From Clarkia xantiana subsp. parviflora (taxonomy: Eukaryota; Streptophyta; Magnoliopsida; Myrtales; Onagraceae): a stretch of DNA of 64,000 bases. Below, one piece after another: positions 54,643 through 64,000 of this stretch (position 1 is its first letter; every line of letters starts with the position of its first letter). The stretch lies in contig JAPTYO010000005.1 of assembly GCA_036873135.1 (NCBI GenBank), positions 13,184,166-13,248,165 of the forward strand, given 5' to 3'. A program made the position numbers and the translations under genes. Under the pieces are notes generated by a model. It did no database searches. It was given only the letters and a program-made list of their open reading frames with translations, and had not been told where the DNA came from.

Positions 54643-57600
54643 CTTGGCGCCGTCAACAAGATTCGAACAAAAAGTCATTACTCACCTCCAAGAGCTAAAT
54701 AGCCAATACAAACATTGGCACTCACAAAGACTTCCCAAGAGGAGATGCATAATCCATCACAAGAGACATGCAAAAACCACAATTGCATCCTAACACACAA
54801 GTGCCGCAAGCAGCTACTCTAAGGGATATATAAGACATTCCTCGAGAGGAGTCCCTAACGGCTTCAACTCTCAAGAGGTGAAGGCATTCAAGGAAGGAAG
54901 TAAGGCAAAATGCTCAGGCATAGCCCCAAACATCACAGTGGGCATACCCCCAGCGGGCATACCTCCAGCATGCGTACCTCCAGCGGACATACCGCCAAGT
55001 TCATCACACCTACAAGCAGGTGTACCAACAACATGCACCTCTCCGGCAGGCATACATCCAGAGTGCACACCTTTAGCGCGCCCACCTCCAAACATGCTTG
55101 ATCGATACCATAGCTTGATCAACTTCCCCTCAAGAAAACACCAACAATGGAGCGCTATGCTGTGCTACTCTGACATCGCAACCACAGCTATGACGACTGC
55201 GCTTACCGCTGCCCCTGTAACAGTGTTCATCACTGCAGCAACAATCGCTACTACCGCCGCCGACGCAACGCTAACAGCGCCATCGTTGCGACACCGGTTT
55301 ACCACCAACCATCGACGTCTAACCATCAGGTTGCCCGTATCGCTATCACCCCGTCCGGTGAAAGGATCGCTATCACTGGAAATCGTCAACCGAAAACACT
55401 GACGAGACGATCTAATCCAGACCTCATGGTGTGGATACCAACGCGAAGCCCCCATGCACCCGTTTCATACCTAGCGCAAGCGTATCCTTTGCACCGAGAA
55501 ATATATATATATACAATCTCATAATTGCAGGTCATACCAATAGACGATCAATACACAGCAACTATATGTGCAACACAAGGCTGATGAGACCTCCAATTCA
55601 GGAACTCTCACGATCAACACAGGGAGTAACCCCTTACTATACATACAACGTGCCAAGCACTATTTCTATGCATTACATATTTCTATCTCCTAATAATGAC
55701 TGATAGGAATCAAGGAAGATACGGAGCAAGGGAAAGTCTAACCTTAAAAAATTTGATCCAATTCGAAAAACGACTTAACGCGGACCACCATCGCTGCCGA
55801 AAAATTGTCGCAGGCAACTTAAGCTCCGCCCGAGTTGGCCACTCAGTGAGAAACATTCACCATTCAAGCTCACAGCTTTCCGAAGACCCCTCTTCTATTA
55901 TCAGAGTGGTCGCAACCGACTTGCTCTATCAAGCGAGCAATACCAAAGAAGAACATTAGTTGTCAAACGCGTACAGCTCCAAAGTGCGTACGTCTCTACA
56001 ATGCACCCAAGTCATGGGAAGCAATTCCCCATGGGGACAAAGTGCAACAGCTAACGCGCAAACAACCAATGCTAGACATAGCAACGCCCCATGCCTCTGT
56101 GATAAGAGACAAACAAGACTGCACATGTCTCGTTGCTTTGTGACGAAGCAAACAATGACAACATTCTCAAGCCCCACCAATGGGTGGAAACAAACAGACA
56201 CATCCGGTCAAACACCCAACTGACCGGTGCCTACAAAAACCAAATCACAGATTACAATACGACAACTTGATCCGTCACGTCCGCTCAAGCGCCATTACCC
56301 AACAATCCCTAAACGGGGGCATACGTTGATTACACCTCTGTGGAGGAGCTCAAAGGCTCTTAACATCACGTCGTAATAATAAACAAGAGGGGGAAACCAT
56401 TCAAGTGACAACCCCATCACCACCGCGGAACGCAGACACCAACCGACCTAGCAACATGGGCAATAAGGATTCAAGATCAACTCCCATGTTATACGCACAT
56501 CCTTGCCAAACCCATCAGGCGGAGAGGGCGAGAAAACTATCTCCGACATCCTACAAATATGCCATTCGGAACAGACACTAGTAATAAGCACTATCTCCGA
56601 TTACAACAAAAGGAAAAGCGGGGACTCAAGTCAATTCGACATTCCTCAACCATGTATACATCCATGACACAAGCACAACTTCAAAAGAATTTAAGCTACA
56701 AAGTCATAACAATAATGGAGGGCACACCACCACGAAGAGTCATAAGGTATTACCTACCTCTTGTACGGAAACTACGACATTCGAGGTTCCGCACAAAAAT
56801 ACATGGAAACCCGCCTAAGGAAAAACTAAGGTAAAATACATCAAGAAAGGCAATGCCCCAAGAAAATGAGCACTGTTTGATAGAACGCGCAAATCCGTCA
56901 CAAGGTGTATCAGTGCCACTCAGCAATCTGAGTCACACGTCCGCACGGGAACTATTACCCCTACTCAATCCCACCAGCAAATACACTTGCATCAAATTGA
57001 AAGGAATAAGGGAGAGGTAATGTAAGAGTCTTCCTCAAATATAGCAACTGGCACACAGCAGTCACCAAGGGAAATGCCCAACGCTCTTGCCAAGAACGGG
57101 GGCACGTCGCGAACCACGACTCTTACAAAGATTCAGCGGTATCGTATTTACAACAGATACTCATCACACCCAAACAAATAAATACGGTGTGACCGCCAAG
57201 CGACTTGGGGGGCACCGAACGAACAAGTGCTTGACACCTCACCTAATTATAAGGGAGAAGATCAGAAGTAAAAGGCCACACGAACACGCAAACACGCGAA
57301 TACGCGACACATCCCTTCCCGAGAGGAAGCCACATATGAGGAAAACAACATCCTATATGGATTCAACCCAAAATATCAACATCAGGTATTGCCCTCAAAG
57401 GGCGATCTCTTCTACTCAAAAAGGTCCAGGTAACCGGCATATTTTCGAAACTCGAGTAAGAGGTAATAACTATGTGCGAAATACTGAACTGAATAGAACA
57501 GACTACTCGTTCAAGATATCTACCCCGAATAGTCTGATTTAGTCAGAGCATAATGCAAGCTGAACGGAACAGACTAGTCGTGAATAGTCTGATCCAGTCA

Positions 57601-58240
57601 TATTGAGATTACAAGCTGATAAAAACGAAGTAACCGAACCTGATATGAGGATCAGATGGTTCAGTCCTATCTAGTCCGGTTGGACGACATGGCAGGAGAC
57701 ATAGCCTTACAAGGAGACTTATAGCTCCATATTTTTTACTAACCAATATATATCTCGAATCAATGCGAAAAAATTTGAGACAAGTTATGTACAAATACGA
57801 GAGATGTATCGAAGGCACACCCTACTTAGGAAACAACACCAAGTAGAGGTTGTATACAAAAATCTCTGGAATTCTCTATCTACAAGATCCCTGCTTAGGC
57901 ATCTAAGCCAAGTTGCGCTCGCATATATATATATATATATCACTTGCATCGTCGCAGCAACTCCCCAAGCTAAAGACAGCACACGACGTCTAGTCGAGCG
58001 AATTGCTCAAACACAAGATCCTACCTTGGAAACAATACCAAGTAGCGATCACATACGTATATACACAACACGCTATGGAAGCACCGACGCATATCAACTT
58101 GAAAACGCAAACAGTAATGTATCAACGAACACATGCAGCTAGGGAATCTTGAAAAGTTCCATACCTAACATGCGTCGTCAACCAAATGAAGTATTCATAC
58201 TAAAATTTCAATACACGCATTAATGGAAGAAGATAATATA
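54643..58240 (+). mobile_element. Element E internal region, no recognisable gag or pol
   Basis: Begins with the primer-binding site at 54645. About 3.6 kb with many short plus-strand frames but no zinc knuckle, protease, RT or integrase motif. 54930-55100 holds imperfect 15-bp repeats (ggcatacctccagc) that encode AGIPPA-like peptides in the frame 54878-55402. The rest is A/C-rich on the plus strand. It may be a non-autonomous element of Tat type or the leader/extra-ORF part of a larger one cut by element F. Right boundary uncertain. Confidence 0.5.
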
Positions 58241-59068
58241 ACTTGCAAACATCGCAACTATGTACGGTAGTGCATGCCTTTTTACAGGTACATTACACAA
58301 ATATACCTCATGTTTGCACACGAGTCTTCTCAGTGGGCTTCTCCTTCTCGATCTTCTCCTTAATGGGCTTGTTCTTCCCGATCTTCTCCTTGGTGGGCTT
58401 CTTCCTCCCGTATTTCCTTCTCCTTTCCTCGCTTACCTGCAAAAGGGCATCGGCGGGTCCTGGTAAGCCCACTCCGAAGCTTAAGTCAGTGAGAGCTTCT
58501 AGAGAGAGGGTGAGCTTATACAGAGAGAGAGAAAGAGTGATTACCTTCAAATGAGGGGATGAGCTCTCTATCTATAGAGTTTCTATCAGACCGCCCCGGT
58601 TCCAGTGGTTCTCTGGTCCGGTTGTGGCAATTTCATAATATGAGTTGGCCTTGACCGTAAATAAGGTGCCTTTGACCCCGGTTCGACTGTAGATGAGTTT
58701 TTCATAGTCAAGTGTAGGTGTGTGGCCTCTAAGGGTAAGTCCTGGGCGAAATATCTTCTGGGGTGGGGGTCCGGACGAGGGGGACTCGTCCGGACGGATG
58801 GGGGTACCCGAAGGGGTACCCACAAGGCCTTGCTCGGGTTACCCAAGCAAGGGGTCCTTTGCTCGGGTTACCCAAGCAAGGGGTCCTTTGCTCGGGTAAC
58901 CCAAGCAAGGGTCCCTTGCTTGGGTTCCCCTGGGTGGGCTTTCCACTCGAGGTGTTCTCCGGGCCTGCGCGACGGGCCTCGGGTGACCGTGTTCTAAGTT
59001 TCGAATTATATTCGGTTATCGCCCATTTATCGTGTCAAATTAGTGATAGCTTGGGCGTATATCCAACA
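58241..59068 (-). repeat. Element F 3' LTR (left boundary approximate)
   Basis: Ends gggcgtatatccaaca at 59068, followed by cttgcccccgag, the complement of a G-rich polypurine tract as in Gypsy-B, so the coding strand is minus. The left end could not be fixed because the partner LTR lies outside the window. A TATAGATAGAG promoter-like box lies on the minus strand at about 58568-58578. Confidence 0.65.
58832..58925. repeat. 29-bp tandem repeat in the element F LTR
   Basis: Three full copies and a partial fourth of gctcgggttacccaagcaag followed by gggtccttt, starting at 58832, 58861 and 58890. Each unit is a near-palindrome (cttgctcgggt / acccaagcaag). Confidence 0.88.
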
Positions 59069-59689
59069 CTTGCCCCCGAGTCAAGGAATAGTTTAACCTT
59101 TTCTTGACTCTATTTTCTACGGAATATCGCCCAAGCGGGAAGAGAGGCGTACCTTTGTGACGATCTCGACCTCTATCGAGTTCTCGAGATGTGTCGTGAT
59201 TTTCAACCCCCTTTTTGTAGGAAGGCCTTTTGGTGATCCCGGCCTTTATCGAGTGCCCGAGACGTGTTTTGATTTCCATGCCCCCTATTTTTATTGAAGC
59301 TTAATATGTAGACAAAAAAAATGCTTTTGTTAGTTTTAAGCAAGTTTCACGTGATATTTTATGAGGGTAAGAACTGCGAGCCTTGGTCTCGTTTTACTTA
59401 GCTTTAGGATTGTGTTCTTTTGTTTGTGTCTCATTTTTATTGGAGCTTTTAGAACACCTTTGGGGTGAGTGTTTGATATATCTGTTGCCCCCTTAGGAGC
59501 TTGGGAGTTGCTCTTTGTTTAGGTGATTTTATTTATCTCCCTATTCGGAGGTATTTTCCATGATTTACTCATCATAGTCCCCCTTTGACAAGTAGTATCG
59601 TCCATGCTCGTGTCTTTTGCCCATATAGTAAGCATTTGATCTTTGTGCACTTTGGGACGTACTCTTGGGTAGGTCGGTCTTGATGGATT

Positions 59690-60986
59690 TGAGGTGGGAT
59701 TGGTAATCTCTGACGGACCAGTGTTTTTCCTTCCTATTGCCAGGCGTGCCTTTGGATCTTTTTCTGGGTTAAGAAGTGTCGACTCACTTCCCCTTCCAAA
59801 TGAATATGCCTTCTTTCCTAAAGCTTTCCGTGGTGGCCTTGCTTCTGATGCTCCCATAATCCACGCAAGAAGATTTTTATGGGAGAGCGGTTTCTGCACC
59901 CCGACTTGATTTTGGGTTATATCCCGGAGATATCTGATTCTGATTTGGGTTCAAAGGTCAGGTTTCGGCCCATCCTTGAGGATGCGCTGGATTTTCTTCA
60001 CAGCCCTGTGTTCTTATGTGAAGTTTATAGTAAGAACTTAGTGAGTAGCTTTGTGCTATGGGGGTTTCGGCTGGCGCCCCCCATCTTGTCTTTGGTAAGC
60101 AAGCATTTGGGTTTTTAATTCTTGTGACTTTTGCCTTGAGGGTTGGTTTCGATATTGACCTTCCCTGTATCAGAAGAGCAATGGTGTTAGTGAAGACGTC
60201 TCTTTGGAGAGGGGAGATTCGGTTGTTTCTCCTCTTTTTTGCTTGTGATTGGTCCTTCGGCCGCTGTTTTAATGTTTTGTTAACATATAGGGAGGTCCCC
60301 TTCTGTTTTTGTTGCGTAGGTCCTGGCTAAGGACAAGTCGAGGAGATCTAGCTTTGAGGTGGAAGTCCCTAATTCTTAGGCATCGGAGAATAAGGAGGGC
60401 CTTGAATGATGGCGGCGAGTCTTCGTCTCCACGTCCTGTCTCCCCCCCCCCCCCCCCCCCCGAGGGTTTCAATCTCCTATGATAGACCTCTTATTTGGTA
60501 TATGGGTGTGTTCCCCCCTTGTATGTGTAAATTTGTCCTGCTCTTGTCGGATCTTATATTTGTTTTTTAGGTAGGATCAAGTTGCCTTTGATCTTTCCCG
60601 AGGATCTTATCCCTCCGGTCGATGGTGATGAAGGAAGCTTGTCTAGTTTTGCTCCCGTGAGTGCTTACATCCTTGACTAGCCATTTACTGTTCTTCAGCA
60701 GGAACTTGATGGTGTCCGTGTCAACCGAGTGGATGAAGCTTTGATTGCGGAGTTGAAGATGAAGAGTGCTCTTCGTGATGCTCGGGAGAAGGGTAGGTTG
60801 TCCGGCCTGAAGAAAGGTGAGGCTCTTGGAGTTGAAAATGGAAAAGCTGTTGCGGTCCCGAGCTTTCTAGTTTCCAAAGAGTTTTCTGCTTGTGCTGAGA
60901 AGCACTGCCAGGGTATTATAAATATCTTCGTTGCTCATATGGTTGAGAAGATTCATGCTCTTTGTCCTAGTTTCCCTTTTGACTAG
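59690..60986 (+). pseudogene. Element F antisense ORF, remnants
   Basis: On the strand opposite to pol, 59694-59906 reads RAFGSFSGLRSVDSLPLPNE in a frame that shifts near 59880 (LGYIPEISDSDLGSKVRFRP). After a gap, 60705-60986 gives ALIAELKMKSALRDAREKGR and then EFSACAEKHCQGIINIF, ending at a TAG at 60984. The last block lines up with DFKADAAKHCQEDLQNAF near the C-terminus of the Gypsy-B antisense protein, at the same place relative to the tandem array and pol. The N-terminal part is not clearly alignable by eye. Confidence 0.6.
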
Positions 60987-61420
60987 TCTTGGGGAATATG
61001 CTATGTTCGCTATGGGTGTCACTGCCCAACTTGCTAGGCGGTCGGGGCGGGCGAAGATTGCAGCTGGGCGTTTGTTGCCGATTGTTCTTCCAAAACCAAG
61101 GCTGTGGTTTCTTCTTGAGCTGCTAAGGTTACCATCCCTTCACGATTTTTTGTTGGAGAGGGTGATCCCCCATTGTGAAGGACGGTCGAGCTTATACGTC
61201 AAGTCGGTGTTTTTTCTATTGTTGTATTTGTGTTTTCCTCTTGATGATTTTGTTTCATGGATCGATACTCTGATTTGCTTTCCCTTGTTGTAGTACTTCT
61301 TTCTATGTTGTGTTTGGATGACTTGATGTGCTTTTAGCACACCTTTTGTTATGATGCTCTATTCGGATGGCCTATATTTCGAGGACTTACATACCTTTTA
61401 TATTTTGTTGCAATGGTCGT

Positions 61421-61945
61421 CCTTATAGATCTTCCCCTTTCCATATGTAAAGGTTGTTGATCGCTTTATCATATTTCAGGGCTGTCTTTTTGGATCTTCC
61501 CATTTTCGATTGTAAAGGTGGCCCTGTGGGTCTTACATCCCTTTTCAGTTGGAATGGTTGTCCTTATAGATCTTCCCCTATCCATATGTAAAGGTTGTTG
61601 ATCGCTTTATCATATTTCAGGGTTGTCCTTTTGGATATTCCCATTTTCGGTTGTAAGGGTGGCCCGTCGGGTCTTATGTCCCTTTTCGGTTGGAATAGTT
61701 GTCCTTAAAGATCTTCCCCTATCCATATGTAAAGATTGTTGATCGATTTATCATATGTTAGGGTTTGTCTTTTTGGATATTCCCATTTTCGGTTGTAAGG
61801 GTGGCTCGTCGGGTCTTATGTCCATTTTCGGCTGGAATGGTTGTCCTTATAGATCTTCCCCAATCCATATGTAAAGGTTGTCGATCGCTTTATCATATGT
61901 TAGAGTTGTCTTTTTGGATCTTCCCATTTTCGTGTTGTGGTGCTT
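61421..61945. repeat. 141-bp tandem array, about 3.7 units
   Basis: Units begin ccttatagatcttcccc at 61421, 61562, 61703 (ccttaaagat) and 61845, spaced 141-142 bp. They contain ccatatgtaaaggttg, ctttatcatat and ttggatcttcccattttcg. The array is between pol and the antisense ORF, as the 51-bp array is in Gypsy-B, but the sequence is unrelated. Confidence 0.92.
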
Positions 61946-62083
61946 TTCTCTTTTGTTTTTGTCCCTGAAAAAAATCTGATTTATTTAGCACTATTATCAC
62001 TTCTAACAGAAAAGAAAGTCTAATTGGAGTCCCTAGATCTCCTCTTGGTAATAATAAACTTAGCTAACATAAGTGGGTACTCT

Positions 62084-64000
62084 TCAAGTGTAAAATTTCT
62101 TCAGGGATCTCCACTGAAGGTATTGGTGGATACTTGTCCTTCCGAGTCTTCCAGGCGGTATGCGTTCAATGTTGGGATGGATACTATCTTGTAGGGACCT
62201 TCCCATTTTGTGGACATCTTATTTATTTTGTCCAAGTGTATGAACTAATTTCTTCTCAGCACCAGTTCTCCTACGTGGAATTGACGGACCTTTACTCGTC
62301 TGTTGTAGTACCGGGCCGTTGCCAATTGCATTCTTGCTTGTGCTTTTTCTGCCTTCCATCGCCTTTCTTCTGTCATGTCTAGCTCCAGGCGACTTTCTTC
62401 ATTGTTGCGTTCTTCTTTATAGTATTGTGTTCTATGAGAAGTAACTGCTATCTCTATGGGAGCTACTGCCTCGGATCCATAGACCAGACTGAAATGTGTT
62501 TCCCCTGTTGTCCTTTTTGGGGTTGTTCTCAATGCCCATAGTACATTATCCAATTCATCCACCCAATATCCCCCGAACGCCTCGATTATTCTTTTTAGTC
62601 CCTCCAAGACTATTTTGTGTGCAGATTCTACCTGGCCATTTGTTTGGGCGTGTTTCACTGACCCAAAGCGGTGATCAATGCCTAGAGTTTTGCAGTATGA
62701 CTCTACCTGGCGACCCTTAAACTGCGGTCCATTGTCGCTTATTAGCACTTTCGGAACTCCATATCTAGTGACTATCCTTGTTTGGAGGAATTTGATCACT
62801 TGGAATTATGTTGTTTTGGCTAAAGCCTTGGCCTCTATCCACTTTGAAAAGTAGTATATAACTACTAGGATGTATCTCATTTGGCTTTTGGACATAGGCA
62901 ATGGACCGATCAAATCGATGCCCCACTGAGCGAAAGGCCATGCGCTTGAAATGGAGATGAGGTTGGATGCTGGGGCAGTTATGTTCTTCGAGTATCTTTG
63001 GCATGCATCACATTTTATGTACCATCTCCGTGGCCTCCTTGTTCATTGTTGGCCAGTAGTACCCTTGGTTGAGGGCCTTTCTCACTATTGTCCTTGCTCT
63101 GTCATGGCAAGAGGCTTGCCCCTGGTGTAGTTCTTTTAGTATTTGACCCGTTTCCGGGTTCGCCACGCATCTCATGTAGGGGGTGTAGTATCCCCTTTTA
63201 TATAGCATGCCATTAATGATGAGGTATCGAATGATTGGTGTCATCCAATTAGGTGTCTCGTCAGTTGACGGTGGCTCGATTGCCAGTATCTCTCGTCTAT
63301 CATAGGCTGGTAGGAGTATTTTTTTCCGCGAAATGCACCTCTTTCTCTTGTGGGATCCCTAAGGCGAACTTACACAATGAGTCGGCGTCCTCATTTTCTT
63401 CTCTTGGTATGGCCGTGATTTTGAAGGTTTCGAAACCTCCCATTGCTATTTGCACCTCTTGCAAGTATTGTCGCGTCTTTGGGGATTTGGCGTTGTAGTC
63501 CCCTTTGATTTGGTTCACCACCAGTTAGGAGTCGCATTTTACTTCCAAGTGTTGTAACCCCATACCTCTTGCTATTCACAGGCTTGTGAGCAGAGCTTCA
63601 TATTCTGCCTCATTGTTTGTAGCGCGGAATGTCAAGGCCATAGCGTAGCGCAACAGAGTTCCCTCTTGAGGTGGTATTATTACGAGGCATGCCCCCGATC
63701 CTTCCTGGTTAGAGGATCCATCTGTGTACATCGTCCAGATGTCCTCATTGTTGTCCCCCCCCCCCCCCCCCAATTCTTGATTTGGTGGGTTCTCTTCTAC
63801 TGTGTCTGATTGTGTGCCCGTGAATTCTGCTATGAAACCTGCTAAGGCCTGACCCTTGATGCCCGTTCTTAGGGCGAAGTGTATTCTGAATTCACTCAGC
63901 TCTATTTCCCATTTGACCATCCTTCTTGACATGTCGGGTATTTGGAGTAGGTGTTTCAGAGGTTGATTTGTAAGTACCACTATCTCATGTGCATGGAAAT
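62084..64000 (-). pseudogene. Element F pol: RNase H, second RNase H, integrase (partial)
   Basis: From the right edge leftwards: RNase H end with MVLTNQPLKHLLQIPDMSRR and ELSEFRIHFALRTGIKGQAL; archaeal-type RNase H (MYTDGSSNQEGSGAC, then FRATNNEAEYEALLTSL, 63576-63760); the integrase zinc-finger region at 63008-63244 (LHQGQASCHDRARTIVRKAL, YYWPTMNKEATE); integrase core at 62245-62799 (VLISDNGPQFKG, HAQTNGQVESAHK, WALRTTPKRTTGETHF). The pol stop is a TGA at about 62084. At least five frame breaks. Clearly homologous to Gypsy-B pol. Confidence 0.85.

Larger units (their letters stand above)
59069..64000 (-). mobile_element. Element F, Tat-type Ty3/Gypsy, 3' half (runs off right edge)
   Basis: Order from the left: LTR, polypurine complement (59069), antisense ORF remnants (plus strand), 141-bp tandem array, decayed pol on the minus strand. 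This is the Gypsy-B layout with diverged sequence. Gag, primer site and 5' LTR are outside the window. Many stops and frameshifts show it is older than Gypsy-B. C-runs at 60441-60460 and 63757-63772 may hide indels. Confidence 0.82.

Overview
This window is plant nuclear DNA, almost certainly from a eudicot. It holds two intact, intron-containing nuclear genes for organelle proteins: a mitochondrial-type pentatricopeptide repeat (PPR) protein at 1689-4943 and the plastid RNA-polymerase-associated protein PTAC6/PAP8 at 47394-50018, both on the minus strand. Nearly everything else is transposable elements inserted into one another. No bacterial operon, CRISPR array, rRNA or tRNA gene was seen. 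The species cannot be named from the sequence.

Layout. 1-1125: a fold-back terminal-inverted-repeat (TIR) element with a GC-rich core, nested in an older relative. 1689-4943: PPR gene. 6140-35250: a stack of LTR retrotransposons. An old LTR (X1) is hit by Copia-C; the Copia-C LTR is hit by Copia-A (7105-30707, target-site duplication attta); Copia-A gag is hit by Copia-B (12093-28665, duplication gcctt); Copia-B is hit by a Ty3/Gypsy element of Tat type (15440-26448, duplication gtgac). LTR divergence falls from outside to inside: about 5 percent for Copia-A by eye, 1 of 209 bases for Copia-B, about 4 of 645 for the Gypsy element.

35305-45864 is the 5' part of another retroelement (X2). Its LTR has been split by a Mutator-like element (37571-38179), a hAT element (38280-43634) and a second hAT (43661-45238). 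The first hAT contains its own broken transposase, a solo LTR, a Helitron-like element holding a MITE, another hAT, and a fold-back element. 45865-46680 is a gag remnant. PTAC6 follows, with a fold-back element in intron 3 and a hAT about 190 bp upstream of the start codon. 51378-53887 is a pile of Copia fragments in both orientations. 53888 to the end holds two more LTR elements, E (plus, no recognisable pol) and F (minus, Tat-type Gypsy running off the right edge).

The most interesting biology is in the Tat Gypsy at 15440-26448. Besides gag-protease and pol on the minus strand, it carries on the opposite strand what looks like a complete spliced gene of about 850 codons, with a TATA box, four exons, consistent splice sites and one in-frame TAG. 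A 51-bp tandem array lies between this gene and pol. Element F, a diverged relative, keeps the same arrangement: the antisense ORF C-terminus, a different 141-bp tandem array, then pol. Antisense extra ORFs and tandem repeats are known features of the Tat lineage; the intron structure, the promoter and the recurring motif are what is worth checking.
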